A stretch of DNA of 64,000 nucleotides from NCBI GenBank assembly GCA_050951725.1, contig JBMNJO010000011.1, positions 54,346 through 118,345 on the forward strand, read 5' to 3'. Below, piece by piece: positions 24,697 through 34,715 of the stretch. This stretch comes from DTU052 sp050951725 (lineage in GTDB: Bacteria > Bacillota > Syntrophomonadia > Syntrophomonadales > DTU052). Made by a program: the position numbers and the translations under genes. How positions within the stretch are numbered: position 1 is the stretch's first letter; the number at the start of each line of letters is the position of its first letter. The notes beneath the pieces are model-generated. The model did not search any database. It saw only the letters and a list, made by a program, of their open reading frames with translations, and was not told the origin of the DNA.

Positions 24697-26103
24697 GTGT
24701 TTACAAATATAGTTGACTCCCGCAGAATCTCCGTCATAGGATTTTCTCTTTTATTTACATATCTGCTTTCCTTTGTGTTTGAAGGACAGGTTTTATACTC
24801 TCTTACCGAATACTATGAGGTATCTTCAACCAATTTTGTCTTTGCCGCTATTGTCGCTCACTTTATCGGCCTGTTTAGCTGTGGTTATTTTGTTAAAACC
24901 CCATCAGCGGCCAAAAGCGCGATGCTGTACAGCATCGCTGTCAGCCTGGCAGGTTCGATTCCATTTTTCCTGGCACTGCCTTTTTTGTGGACGGTGTCGC
25001 TGGTAGTATGTGCATTGACCTCGGGCTTTGCAGTGGCGGCCTGGGGGCAATTCTTAAAAAGCTGTACCCCTAAGAATGAACGTATAAAAACCTGTGCAGA
25101 CGTACTAATTTATTCCAACCTGCTGATGATTCTTATCAATCTCAGCGCTGTCCATCTGTCACCCTTTTTGGGACTGGGCTTATCTATTGCGGCGCTGCTG
25201 CTGGCGGGAGTGTTCACGGTGCTGCTTCCGGTGACCGGAGACCAGCCTGCAGGGACCAGCGAGACCAGCATGAGCCACAATTTAAAAACTCCCATGCTTT
25301 ACTTGATCCTGTTTGTGGTCATTATTACAATTAATTCGGGGTTAATGTACCAGGTCTTTAACCCGGCCTTTCAGCATTTGACCTGGTTGACCAGCTGGTA
25401 TTGGGCTGTGCCTTATATTGTTGCCCTTATTATTATGCGTAATCTGCCAGGCAAGGTTAAACGCTCATACTTTTTGTATGTAGGTATGGCCATGATCATG
25501 GCCTCTTTTATTGCCTTTATGCTTTTGGACCGATCCGCATCCAGCTACCTGACAGTGGACACTCTCATGCTTGGTGCCTGCGGAATCTTTGATTTATTCT
25601 GGTGGAGCATTATCGGTGAAATGCTGGACTATACCGACAATCCGGTGAAGATATTCGGTGTCGGCTTGTCGGCTAACGTTTTTGGGGTGTTGCTGGGCGG
25701 TTTGCTGGGCAGCAGTATCACTTCACTAAATATCTCCAGCGCTAATGTTGCTGTTATTGCCCTATCCGTGATTTGTATTACTCTGGCAATTCTGCCTCTC
25801 CTCAACCGCCATCTGGTTATACTCTTGTCAAATCATACTTATTTACTGGCTTTTGCCTCCATGGAAGAAAAACAGCAAAAAAGAATTGTTCATACTGCTC
25901 CGGTGCTTAATCCTCTTACTGACCGGGAGCAGGAAGTGTTGCGCTTGATTCTGAGGGGAAATAGCAATAAAGCGATTGCCGCCCAGCTGTTCATTACGGA
26001 AAATACAGTGAAAACCCATGTGAAGAATATTTACTCCAAATACAATGTTTCTTCCCGGGCGGAAATTATCAGCACCCTGCTAAAAGATCAACTACCTGAT
26101 TAA
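24697..26103 (+). CDS. Membrane-embedded LuxR-type regulator (about 12 TM + HTH)
   Basis: A 468-residue protein. Residues ~10-390 form about twelve hydrophobic helices like an MFS transporter fold. Residues ~405-465 are a LuxR DNA-binding domain: LTDREQEVLRLILRGNSNKA then IAAQLFITENTVKTHVKNIY. This design (transporter-like sensor fused to HTH_LuxR) is common in Eggerthellaceae and some Clostridia and is thought to sense a small molecule at the membrane. GTG start after GAGGCA. The next gene downstream is a large surface protein, a likely target, but that is inference. Confidence 0.85.
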   Translation: MFTNIVDSRRISVIGFSLLFTYLLSFVFEGQVLYSLTEYYEVSSTNFVFAAIVAHFIGLFSCGYFVKTPSAAKSAMLYSIAVSLAGSIPFFLALPFLWTVSLVVCALTSGFAVAAWGQFLKSCTPKNERIKTCADVLIYSNLLMILINLSAVHLSPFLGLGLSIAALLLAGVFTVLLPVTGDQPAGTSETSMSHNLKTPMLYLILFVVIITINSGLMYQVFNPAFQHLTWLTSWYWAVPYIVALIIMRNLPGKVKRSYFLYVGMAMIMASFIAFMLLDRSASSYLTVDTLMLGACGIFDLFWWSIIGEMLDYTDNPVKIFGVGLSANVFGVLLGGLLGSSITSLNISSANVAVIALSVICITLAILPLLNRHLVILLSNHTYLLAFASMEEKQQKRIVHTAPVLNPLTDREQEVLRLILRGNSNKAIAAQLFITENTVKTHVKNIYSKYNVSSRAEIISTLLKDQLPD

Positions 26104-26127
26104 ACGCCTTAAACTGGCACTTTTGAA

Positions 26128-26163
26128 GCCTCTCACCCTTTTGGGTGAGGGGCATTTTTTATC
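26128..26163 (+). terminator. Terminator after the LuxR gene
   Basis: Stem GCCTCTCACCC/GGGTGAGGGGC with a T-rich loop, followed by ATTTTTTAT. Confidence 0.9.
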
Positions 26164-26315
26164 TAAAATCATTCTTTTTGGGTGACGACATTTCCGCTGA
26201 TTTTTATCAAGATTAGTTTACTAGACGGCCTTGAGAGGAGTTGTTAACTAATGCGACAAAAATCCGGCCGGACTCTGGAGCAATAATTGCAAAGTTATGA
26301 CAGGAGGATGCAAAG

Positions 26316-29300
26316 ATGCCAAAGAAAATTACTTCGCTGCTGACAGCTGCTGTTATGCTGCTGTGCCTTTTCATATTCCCCCCAGGGATGGCCCTGGCGG
26401 CTGATGGGACCACCTGGGATGGTAACGCTTATGCGATCACTGAAGGGTCAGGCACGGAGGCTGATCCCTATATCATTGATACCGCAGGAAAACTGGCCTT
26501 TTTGGCACAACATGTGACTGAGGCTGATTATCAAAGTAAGCATTACAGGTTGACTCAAGATTTGGATTTGAATGGAGATAATTATAATTGGGTGCCGATC
26601 GGAAATCTCGCGACAACATCTTCAGGTTTCCAAGGTTATTTTGATGGCAATGGTCACATTATAAGCGGTATGTCTGCTGCACATGATCAAAGTGGGGGTT
26701 TGTTTGGTGTTATCAGTAGTGCAACACTTAAAAATTTAAGAGTTTCTGGAGATGCTAGTGCAGTAACCACTTCTACTACTGGTTTTGTGAGAAGCGGTGG
26801 CGTTGTTGGAATAGCAGAAAATAGCATAATTATAAATTGTTATCATTCGGGCAATGTTATATCCGACACAAAACAACAAAATAATAAAGCGAGTGGAAGT
26901 GGGGGTATTGCAGGATCTATTTCTTTTTCTGACATTATCAACTGCTATCACTCTGGAAATGTATCGGCTAATAATCCTAACTTCGGTGACCAACCAGCCC
27001 GTAGACCAAATGCAGGCGGAGTAGTAGGACTCATAGAAAACGGTGGCAGAGTTGAATACTGCTATTGGGACAATGGAGGTATTATTACGCCCTCCAATGC
27101 TTATGGAATAGGTAGTGCAACCGATTCGGTCGCCAATGTGGTGTATTTTTCCGGTACCCCTCCCACACTGGGATCGGAAATTACTGTAGGTGGTACTAAT
27201 ACCAACGATTTGTTGACAGCCCTTAATGCCAATCTGGATGAAATTAAGGACAACACCCTTTATAAGTGGAAGGAAGCAGGTGGATACCCTACTTTTGATT
27301 CCGTAAGGTGGTCCGCACCTGCCGATGGCTCCATCACTCCCTCCACAGCTGGTTTTGATAAATACAATAGTGCAGCAGGCTATGCTGATGTTACTGTTAC
27401 TAAGTCCGATGGCGATCATACTCTAAGTGGCATTTATAATGGGGCTGCCGCCCTAGCGGCAAATACGGATTATACCATCGCTGGTAATACGGTTACCATC
27501 AAAAAGGAATACCTGGCTACCCTGGCCACCGGCCTAGCCGTTTTGAACTTTGATTACAGCGGTGGTACTGACCCTGTCTTAACCATAACCATCACTGACA
27601 GTACCCCGGTAGCCTCTTCCGATGCAACTTTATCGGCTCTGACCATCAGTTCCGGCACCCTGTCACCCGCATTTGTCCCGGGCACAACCAACTATACGGC
27701 CAATGTAGCCTACAGTGTGTCTTCGGTAAATGTCACTCCCATGGTAAACCAGGCTGATGCTGTTGTTACAGTGAACGGAGTGACCACCGCCAGCGGTACT
27801 CCCAGCGCCGTAGGGCTCAGTGTAGGCACTAACACTATAACTATTTTGGTAACTGCGCAGGATAACATTACTATCGAGACCTATACTATCTCTATAAACC
27901 GTGCTGCTGCCACGGATGGCTCCATCACTCCCTCCACAGCTGGTTTTGATAAATACAATAGTGCAGCAGGCTATGCTGATGTTACTGTTACTAAGTCCGA
28001 TGGCGATCATACTCTAAATGGCATTTATAATGGGGCTGCCGCCCTAGCGGCAAATACGGATTATACCATCGCTGGTAATACGGTTACCATCAAAAAGGAA
28101 TACCTGGCTACCCTGGCCACCGGCCTAGCCGTTTTGAACTTTGATTACAGCGGTGGTACTGACCCTGTCTTAACCATAACCATCACTGACAGTACCCCGG
28201 TAGCCTCTTCCGATGCAACTTTATCGGCTCTGACCATCAGTTCCGGCACCCTGTCACCCGCATTTGTCCCGGGCACAACCAACTATACGGCCAATGTAGC
28301 CTACAGTGTGTCTTCGGTAAATGTCACTCCCATGGTAAACCAGGCTGATGCTGTTGTTACAGTGAACGGAGTGACCACCGCCAGCGGTACTCCCAGCGCC
28401 GTAGTGCTCAGTGTAGGCGTTAACACCATACACATACTGGTGACCGCCCAGGATGCAACTACAACCAAGACTTATACCCTTACCATCACCCGTGCTGCTG
28501 GTTCTTCTTCCAGCGGAGGCGGCGGGGGCAGCTCCAACTACTATACGGTCTCTGTTGATGCGAATAGCGATAACGGGGAGGTAACCTTCGACAAAACACG
28601 TTCAACGGCTGGCAGCAGGGTAACTATTACAGTAAACCCTGATGAAGGATATCAAATCGACCGCCTGCTCATCCTCGATAAAGACGGCCGGGAAGTGACT
28701 TACACCAATAACGGTGATGGGACCTATTCTTTCACCATGCCATCCGGTGATATCACGGTTAAGGCTCAATTCATTGAGATTCCCGCCGTCCTGCCGGATA
28801 ATCCGCCGGCCTTCCCCTTTATTGATGTGGGGGAAAATGATTGGTATTACCAAGCGGTTGACTACGTATACCGGAACCAGTTGTTTGCCGGCACCAGTGA
28901 GGAGCATTTTGAGCCCAAAACCCCCATGAGCCGCGCCATGCTGGTCACTGTACTTTGGCGGCTGGAGGGCCAGGCAAATATCGATATTAATCAGGTATTC
29001 TCAGATGTTCCTGCAGGTGAATACTACGCCAGGGCGGTAGATTGGGCCAATCGCCAGGAAATAGTTAAAGGTTATGGTGACAGCAGATTCGGTCCCCTGG
29101 ATAATATCACCCGTGAACAGATGGCCGTCATTCTTTACAAATTTGCGGAATTCAAAGGATACGATACCTCCGCTGCCGCAGATCTGGGTATCTTCCATGA
29201 CAGCAGCAGCGTCTCCTCCTGGGCCCGCGATGCTGTTAAATGGGCAGTAGCCAGTCAAATTCTGACCGGCAAAGGCAACGGGATACTTGATCCATCAGGA

Positions 29301-29363
29301 AACGCTTCCCGCGCAGAAGCAGCCAGTATCCTTATGCGTTTGCTCACAAACCAAGAAGGCTGA
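26316..29363 (+). CDS. S-layer-anchored repeat protein (X2, cadherin-like, SLH domains)
   Basis: A 1015-residue secreted protein. Residues 1-28 are a signal peptide. Residues ~75-290 have glycine-rich GLUG-like repeats (GGLFGVISSATLKNLRVSG, NCYHSGNV twice). Then come two copies of an X2-like Ig module (SITPSTAGFDKYNSAAGYAD) each followed by a cadherin-like beta sandwich (DATLSALTISSGTLSPAF). Residues ~755-825 form an InlB-type repeat. Residues ~835-1010 are three SLH domains (FPFIDVGENDWYYQAVDYVY, VFSDVPAGEYYARAVDWA, FHDSSSVSSWARDAVKWA), which bind cell-wall polymers. The two X2-cadherin units are nearly identical in DNA. ATG after ACAGGAGGATGCAAAG. Probably an adhesin or surface scaffold. 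Confidence 0.9.
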   Translation: MPKKITSLLTAAVMLLCLFIFPPGMALAADGTTWDGNAYAITEGSGTEADPYIIDTAGKLAFLAQHVTEADYQSKHYRLTQDLDLNGDNYNWVPIGNLATTSSGFQGYFDGNGHIISGMSAAHDQSGGLFGVISSATLKNLRVSGDASAVTTSTTGFVRSGGVVGIAENSIIINCYHSGNVISDTKQQNNKASGSGGIAGSISFSDIINCYHSGNVSANNPNFGDQPARRPNAGGVVGLIENGGRVEYCYWDNGGIITPSNAYGIGSATDSVANVVYFSGTPPTLGSEITVGGTNTNDLLTALNANLDEIKDNTLYKWKEAGGYPTFDSVRWSAPADGSITPSTAGFDKYNSAAGYADVTVTKSDGDHTLSGIYNGAAALAANTDYTIAGNTVTIKKEYLATLATGLAVLNFDYSGGTDPVLTITITDSTPVASSDATLSALTISSGTLSPAFVPGTTNYTANVAYSVSSVNVTPMVNQADAVVTVNGVTTASGTPSAVGLSVGTNTITILVTAQDNITIETYTISINRAAATDGSITPSTAGFDKYNSAAGYADVTVTKSDGDHTLNGIYNGAAALAANTDYTIAGNTVTIKKEYLATLATGLAVLNFDYSGGTDPVLTITITDSTPVASSDATLSALTISSGTLSPAFVPGTTNYTANVAYSVSSVNVTPMVNQADAVVTVNGVTTASGTPSAVVLSVGVNTIHILVTAQDATTTKTYTLTITRAAGSSSSGGGGGSSNYYTVSVDANSDNGEVTFDKTRSTAGSRVTITVNPDEGYQIDRLLILDKDGREVTYTNNGDGTYSFTMPSGDITVKAQFIEIPAVLPDNPPAFPFIDVGENDWYYQAVDYVYRNQLFAGTSEEHFEPKTPMSRAMLVTVLWRLEGQANIDINQVFSDVPAGEYYARAVDWANRQEIVKGYGDSRFGPLDNITREQMAVILYKFAEFKGYDTSAAADLGIFHDSSSVSSWARDAVKWAVASQILTGKGNGILDPSGNASRAEAASILMRLLTNQEG
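27324..27822 (+). repeat. Direct repeat copy 1 inside the SLH protein gene
   Basis: About 500 bases nearly identical to 27915-28413; the offset is 591 bases (197 codons), so the frame is kept. It encodes an X2-like plus cadherin-like unit. The copies differ at only one or two bases before diverging near GTAGGGCTC/GTAGTGCTC. Confidence 0.92.
27915..28413 (+). repeat. Direct repeat copy 2 inside the SLH protein gene
   Basis: Second copy of the 500-base unit at 27324-27822. Near identity, including third codon positions, indicates recent duplication or gene conversion. The ~90 bases between the copies (27823-27914) correspond to 28414-28503 but have diverged. Confidence 0.92.
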
Positions 29364-29375
29364 AGCGAATTATAA

Positions 29376-29413
29376 GGGAGGCAATTCTCTAGAGTATTGC
29401 CTCCCAGGTTTTT
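29376..29413 (+). terminator. Terminator after the SLH protein gene
   Basis: Stem GGGAGGCAAT/ATTGCCTCCC, 10-base loop, then AGGTTTTT. Confidence 0.9.
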
Positions 29414-29446
29414 GAGCGTTTTATTTTCATAAAGGGAGATGATGGC

Positions 29447-30370
29447 TTGAGTAAATTCTGCACCGCCTGCGGAGAACCTCTGCAAGGCCATGTAAAATCC
29501 TGCGCCGGTTGCGGTACGCCGGTTACAAGCAAGGATGCAGACCAAGAACAGGAGCAGAGGATTTCCATGAATTTTAATCCGGCATCGGCTCCAACAGCAA
29601 CGCGGTTCCTGCCCTTCGGCCGTGCAGCTGTTAAGGCCGGGGAAATGACCCTGCCCCAGGAAATGCTTCCCCTAAATATGCCGGAGTTCACAAATGTACT
29701 TGAGTTTTTCGGCAGTGGGATACGACAGATATTACCGGGCTTTAAGGCTGCTTTCCGGGTTAGAAGGCGACTGATAGCAGCGCTGGTATTAGCGTTCTTA
29801 TGGATAGTATTTATTTTTCTGCCGCCAGCTGTCACAGATGCTGTTCCGGCAAAACTACTGTCCTGGCTGACCTTTGCCCAGGGTGGTTTACAGGGCGGCC
29901 TCCTGACTAAAATCGGCGGTATTGTGGGCAAGGGCTTACTGGCGGTCTTTTTCACCTCACTGCTCGTAGATAAAAGCACATGGGGCCAGATGAAAGCCGG
30001 TATTTCTGCTGTAACCGGCGGTATTAAAGGAGACAAAACCACAACATACCGTTGGCTGGCTGGGATGGCCCTGGCACTTATTCTATACAATCTCATGGTG
30101 GGCAGCACTTCGCTGCAGAACAGTATGGCCTCTATCGCCTGCCTGGGGCTTTCTCTGCGGAGCCTGGCCGGTGCTGGCAGGTCAGAAGCAGCAAACACTT
30201 CCGGAATGTATCGTTTTATGGCAGGCTGGGGGACTGGTTTTGCCATGGCCCTTGTATTATCGGTTTTACCGGGCGCATTTAACGGCTACATCCTGGGTGG
30301 ATTCTTACTCGTTGCAGCTGTTATTGCTAAGCTGATCAGCCGCCAAAGGGAGGAGGTGCCAGCCCCATGA
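29447..30370 (+). CDS. Zinc-ribbon membrane protein, unknown
   Basis: A 307-residue protein. Residues 4-27 are a zinc ribbon with two CxxC pairs (CTACGEPL, CAGCGTPV). After a soluble linker there are about five to six hydrophobic segments from residue ~105 on (LIAALVLAFLWIVFIFLPPA, GLLAVFFTSLLV, LAGMALALILYNLM). TTG start after GGGAGATGATGGC. Its stop overlaps the next gene (ATGA), so the two are translated together and may work together at the envelope. Confidence 0.72.
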   Translation: MSKFCTACGEPLQGHVKSCAGCGTPVTSKDADQEQEQRISMNFNPASAPTATRFLPFGRAAVKAGEMTLPQEMLPLNMPEFTNVLEFFGSGIRQILPGFKAAFRVRRRLIAALVLAFLWIVFIFLPPAVTDAVPAKLLSWLTFAQGGLQGGLLTKIGGIVGKGLLAVFFTSLLVDKSTWGQMKAGISAVTGGIKGDKTTTYRWLAGMALALILYNLMVGSTSLQNSMASIACLGLSLRSLAGAGRSEAANTSGMYRFMAGWGTGFAMALVLSVLPGAFNGYILGGFLLVAAVIAKLISRQREEVPAP

Positions 30371-33300
30371 GAAAACGGATTCTATCACTATCTCTTGTAT
30401 TCGCATTTATACTGGTATCGGTTTTGCCCATGACAGCTTTTGCTGCCGGTCCTAAAGCCGGAGATTATGTGGATCCGGTAGACTATTACGACCTGCAGCG
30501 ATTTGCGGGGATGCAGCTGACTGCCAAAGGTGATATCTACAAGGCCATTCAGGAAAAGGAATACTTACCGGTGGAATTGGTACTTGAACCGCTGGCCCTG
30601 GATTATGCAGCCATCAGGATGGCCGCCGGCAATTCCGACCCCTCCTCCGGTCAGGATACCTACCCATTTGACGGAAAACCGTGGATCTTAAAAGCAGGCG
30701 AAAAGAACAGCTACAGCATTACTCACAGCGGCGGCAGTAGCGGGCATTATCTGCCGGGAAGCAAGGATGAAAATGTTTGGGAATGGAATGCTTCAATAAA
30801 TTTAAGTTTCCACAATGTGCTTTATTCTATCGAAAAAATCAGCCTGGGGGGAGTCCGCTTTGATCTGGCCTATGAAGCGGCGGGTACTGCCGCTGGCCGG
30901 GGATTAAAGGAATTCTTGGAACCGGGTAGCGTTTCAAACAACATGACCTTTACAGGTGAATATACTCTGCAGGATAGTGTGGATGGCAGAATTGACTGGT
31001 ATGTGGGTGATGATGGCTTTTTGCGGATTTACCTGAATCTCCGGGGGAGCTATAAGGAGAATCTGGAAAGGGCAAACCAGGACGTGCCAGAAGTATCTGA
31101 GAAAGGAAATGCCAATAACCAGGCTAATGTGTGGTTCAAGGTAACCAGTGTAAAATTGGGCACAATTGACGGAGTTGCCGGAGCGGTAAATGGTCAGGTG
31201 GATACCCGGGCTGATAAAGATAAGGGTGAAACTTCGGTGCCTCTTCCCGAAGCATTGGCCATTTCCATTCTGGGCATTGGTGCTGCGATTGCTGGTGCCG
31301 GAAGCGGCAGCGGAGAGAACAATGGCAGGAAAAGCCGTTATAAGATGTGTTTGCGTAAGGAATTCGGCGATGCCATCCGCTATGACAGCCAGCCGGTAAG
31401 CGTTTATGCCCGGATAGTGGAGATAACCCCTGAAGGTGACGAAATTGACCGGCCGGATCTGACCGCATCGATCGATATTATCTCCGGAGGAAATCTATCT
31501 GTAGAAGGGTGCCAGATGGCGGACAACTATATGGGAGCATTGGTTTCTGCGCGGACGGTACCTGGCGGACCCAACCCGGATGAAGGTGTGATCAGCATCA
31601 GGTATGCCGGCGAAGCAGGTTCCTTCCAGAACAATGTTATCTTCCGGCTGGTAGGCAAGCCCTATATCTCTTTCCCTGAGCAGGGCGACTACCTTACCAT
31701 GACCATGCCTATGCTTCTGGGTGATGAAGGCAGTTACGAAACCCTGGTACTAGTCAATGATTTCACGGAAAAACCCATCTGTGTCCAATGTGATCCTGAT
31801 GAAGGTGCTCCCTTCAGCTGTACGATAGAAGAAATCGAAGAAAATCAGTATATCCTCCAGGTTAAAAACAACAGCGCAGCACCTGAAGCCCATAAAGCTG
31901 TTAAGCAGACAGCGTTTATTGGGATAAGAGCCGAAAATGAGCAGGAACTGGCAGAAAACAGCGTCAAAATTGAGCTTTATCCCGAGGGACTTTCCCTTCG
32001 CGACCTGGAGTTTGATGAAAATGGTTATGCCCTGGTGGGAACCTTTGACAATGAGTCTACCGATGAGTATGGTGATGTGCTGCCCACTCGTTTTGTCTTG
32101 GAATTCGCCGTTCCGGAGGTGGATGGGAATGACCGGCGCCGGGTGCGGGTAATGGAACCGGATGAATTTAACCCGGTATTTGACCACATCAGGGGAACAG
32201 ATGAACGTACCAATCGTCTGGTGGAAAGATTCAAATACACCATTGAGGATATAGCCAGCAATCTGAAGGAATACCAATTTGCGCCTCGGGAAGCCCTGGT
32301 GGAAGAGGAGGGCCGTCCTTACTACGTTACCCTTCCTGTTTCCTGTTCCTATGGGGACCAGGAATATTCATTGGAGCTACCAATTCGTTTGATGGGCGGT
32401 GGTCCCGGACCTATGGAAGGGTGGGAAGAAGAGTTTGCCAAGATGAAACGCATCGTCAACCGGGTAGGCGGGATCAGCCCGGATATTGCCCGGGTGCTGC
32501 GGGAAAATGGCCAGAAGATGTCCACAGCCGAACTGCGTCTGATCAACAAGCGCATCTGCCAGGATGCCATTGCCTATTACACCCAAGATGCCTCAGAATA
32601 CGTTGAGATCGCTGATGAGCTGGATAAAATGATCTACTATGCTGAGTGGATTAAATGGTTTGGTGACCAGGCCTTTTCCTATCTGATCAGCACCTATTAT
32701 GGCGGTACAGCCGATGCCATCCTTTCCCCGGCCAAGGATATCTTCGCTTCCCTCCTGGGCGAAATCATAGACTCGCTGGTTTGTGGAGAGGTGTTTGTCT
32801 ATGATGAGCTGGAGACTGCTAAAAACATCAACGCCGCCTTTGATAACCTGATCGGCAATGCTTTTGATGATAGCAAAAAAGTGAATTTCAAAGAGGTCTG
32901 TGTGGTGGTGGGAGGCTTTTTGATCTGGAAAACTGCCAAAAACCTTTATGACAACCTGGACCGGGACGGCAAGATGGACATTTATGAGGCGATTACCGCC
33001 ACCGCTTCCGATTTAACGGCCATGGGCATGAAAGCAATTGCGGGCAACTTCTTTCAGAAGGCCCTGAATAACAAGGTAGTGCAGGAAAAACTCAACACTC
33101 CCATGGCCAAATGGCTGCAGGATTTAGTTCCGGATACGACCCTGGTCAAATGGGGAAAAGGCAAAGAAGCATTGAAATACGAAATGATCGATTTCACCAA
33201 GTCCGATGTAATTCAAAAATACCTGGAAGAAATCTTCGGCATGGGAGTCGCCAAGGTAGTGGAAATCGATATGGCTGCTGCCAAAGGATTATATGAGTTA

Positions 33301-33543
33301 ACCAGCCAAAGCAGCATTGAGAGCACTATCGATATTTCAGCCTGGCCGGCAATCACCTGGAAAACCGTCACTGGCGGGGCTGATGGCGGGACCGAAGCAT
33401 ATCAGGTTACCATCGACTTAAAAGCTGACGTACTGGATAAGCTGTATGACTATCTGTTCGGGGAGCTTTTCGGAAATGTACCCTTTGCAGCAACCGTCTC
33501 ACCCGTGCCAATTGATCCTCCTTATATAGTTTACCAGGGATAG
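30367..33543 (+). CDS. Large secreted protein, unknown
   Basis: A 1058-residue protein with a clear signal peptide (ILSLSLVFAFILVSVLPMTA, cut after AFA near residue 27). The middle region (330-700) is mostly predicted beta structure and could hold Ig-like modules (PVSVYARIVEITPEGDEI). The last ~350 residues look helical. A short membrane-like stretch, ALAISILGIGAAIAGAGSGSG, lies near residue 300. I see no catalytic motif and no anchor. It follows the zinc-ribbon membrane protein with a 4-base overlap and belongs to the surface block that starts with the LuxR regulator. Confidence 0.75.
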   Translation: MRKRILSLSLVFAFILVSVLPMTAFAAGPKAGDYVDPVDYYDLQRFAGMQLTAKGDIYKAIQEKEYLPVELVLEPLALDYAAIRMAAGNSDPSSGQDTYPFDGKPWILKAGEKNSYSITHSGGSSGHYLPGSKDENVWEWNASINLSFHNVLYSIEKISLGGVRFDLAYEAAGTAAGRGLKEFLEPGSVSNNMTFTGEYTLQDSVDGRIDWYVGDDGFLRIYLNLRGSYKENLERANQDVPEVSEKGNANNQANVWFKVTSVKLGTIDGVAGAVNGQVDTRADKDKGETSVPLPEALAISILGIGAAIAGAGSGSGENNGRKSRYKMCLRKEFGDAIRYDSQPVSVYARIVEITPEGDEIDRPDLTASIDIISGGNLSVEGCQMADNYMGALVSARTVPGGPNPDEGVISIRYAGEAGSFQNNVIFRLVGKPYISFPEQGDYLTMTMPMLLGDEGSYETLVLVNDFTEKPICVQCDPDEGAPFSCTIEEIEENQYILQVKNNSAAPEAHKAVKQTAFIGIRAENEQELAENSVKIELYPEGLSLRDLEFDENGYALVGTFDNESTDEYGDVLPTRFVLEFAVPEVDGNDRRRVRVMEPDEFNPVFDHIRGTDERTNRLVERFKYTIEDIASNLKEYQFAPREALVEEEGRPYYVTLPVSCSYGDQEYSLELPIRLMGGGPGPMEGWEEEFAKMKRIVNRVGGISPDIARVLRENGQKMSTAELRLINKRICQDAIAYYTQDASEYVEIADELDKMIYYAEWIKWFGDQAFSYLISTYYGGTADAILSPAKDIFASLLGEIIDSLVCGEVFVYDELETAKNINAAFDNLIGNAFDDSKKVNFKEVCVVVGGFLIWKTAKNLYDNLDRDGKMDIYEAITATASDLTAMGMKAIAGNFFQKALNNKVVQEKLNTPMAKWLQDLVPDTTLVKWGKGKEALKYEMIDFTKSDVIQKYLEEIFGMGVAKVVEIDMAAAKGLYELTSQSSIESTIDISAWPAITWKTVTGGADGGTEAYQVTIDLKADVLDKLYDYLFGELFGNVPFAATVSPVPIDPPYIVYQG

Positions 33544-33637
33544 CGTCCAAAACTGTCTTACGTATTCGCAAGCCCTGGGCATTTTCTGCAAGGGCTCTAT
33601 ACAACTACCAGGGCAACCCGAAAGGAGGATTACGGCA

Positions 33638-34153
33638 GTGCAGCTGTTATGGCGAGAATCAATCATTCTGGGCGTACTATCGGCAATAGGGGTGGGAACA
33701 TGCGGTTGGCTGGCTTACAGGCGAAGTTATGCTTTGTTTTGCATATCATTGATTTTAACCTTGCTGATAATTGTTTGCCTTTGTAAACAGCGGGAAAAGC
33801 TGAAAACAGCCCAGCTCATTGTGGAAAACGCCATCTTAACCACTGCATCTTCTGACAATAGGGATATGGAATGGAAACTGCTCTCTGATAAGAAACCGGT
33901 TGAGGTGATAGTATCCGGCTTCGGAGTTTTATCTGGAGATGAGGCATTCAAGTTCAACTATGACGGTGTTCACCTTTTTTCTGTGGAAATCAGTGATGCA
34001 GATATGCTGCTGAACTTTGGCACCGATAAATGGGAAAAAAGCATTAGGTTATGGCACGGTATTACCAGTCTGAACGAGATACAGGAAATAGCAGAGGAGT
34101 TGCGTTATGAAACCGGGGTAAGCCCAATTATTACGGGGTGGAATACAGAATAA
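33638..34153 (+). CDS. Membrane-anchored protein, unknown
   Basis: A 171-residue protein. Two hydrophobic helices near residues 7-25 and 30-48 are followed by a soluble ~120-residue domain. GTG start after GAAAGGAGG. It comes 95 bases after the large secreted protein and may be the last gene of that group. Not recognised. Confidence 0.65.
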   Translation: MQLLWRESIILGVLSAIGVGTCGWLAYRRSYALFCISLILTLLIIVCLCKQREKLKTAQLIVENAILTTASSDNRDMEWKLLSDKKPVEVIVSGFGVLSGDEAFKFNYDGVHLFSVEISDADMLLNFGTDKWEKSIRLWHGITSLNEIQEIAEELRYETGVSPIITGWNTE

Positions 34154-34184
34154 GCTTAAAGCCATAAGCATTGTTAATGAAATA

Positions 34185-34203
34185 GCGGGGTCTGGGACCC
34201 CGC
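34185..34203. repeat. Hairpin GCGGGGTC/GACCCCGC
   Basis: An 8-bp perfect stem with a 3-base loop 30 bases after the preceding gene. There is no T-run. It may be a terminator or a further short GGGG-type repeat. Confidence 0.5.
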
Positions 34204-34470
34204 CGTTTCACCTCCCAGACCATCAGTTGATTTCTTAACCAAAAAGTGCGATACCCGCGAAAATATGCTTACCAACAATCATTAACCGGAAACTCCCGGT
34301 TATATTTTTTGTGGACGCAGCACATTCAGGCAAGCCAAAATATGGTAGCATTGGAACAGATATGGACGCAATCTTTGGAACTGATACTGATTATGCGCGG
34401 TGCATGTTAGCTACATCGGTTCATAGGCGAAACAAAAGGATACCCCGAAAAATTGAGGTCAGAATCGGCG

Positions 34471-34698
34471 ACTTTGCGAAAGTTATGGTCAAATGCTTTG
34501 CTGCTTCCCGGAGTGACCATAGGTGAAGAAGCGTTGGTGGGAGGTTTTTCGGTGGTTAACAAGGATGTTCCTCCGGGAATGATGATGGCTGGCAGTCCTG
34601 CCCGGGTGGTCAGAGAGAGGCGTTCGGAGGGAAATAAAAGCCCGGAACTGGATCATATTTGGCTGCATGAATCTGCGTTTCAGATAGATGACAATTGA
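34471..34698 (+). pseudogene. C-terminal remnant of hexapeptide-repeat acyltransferase
   Basis: The frame encodes ALLLPGVTIGEEALVGGFSV then VNKDVPPGMMMAGSPARVVR, the end of a left-handed beta-helix sugar O-acyltransferase. The catalytic His and the rest of the helix are absent and no start with a binding site precedes it, so it is a broken gene. The bases between 34204 and 34470 hold no recognisable N-terminal part. Its stop overlaps a TTG of the next gene. Confidence 0.75.
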
Positions 34699-34715
34699 CA
34701 AGGGGTTTGATAAGG

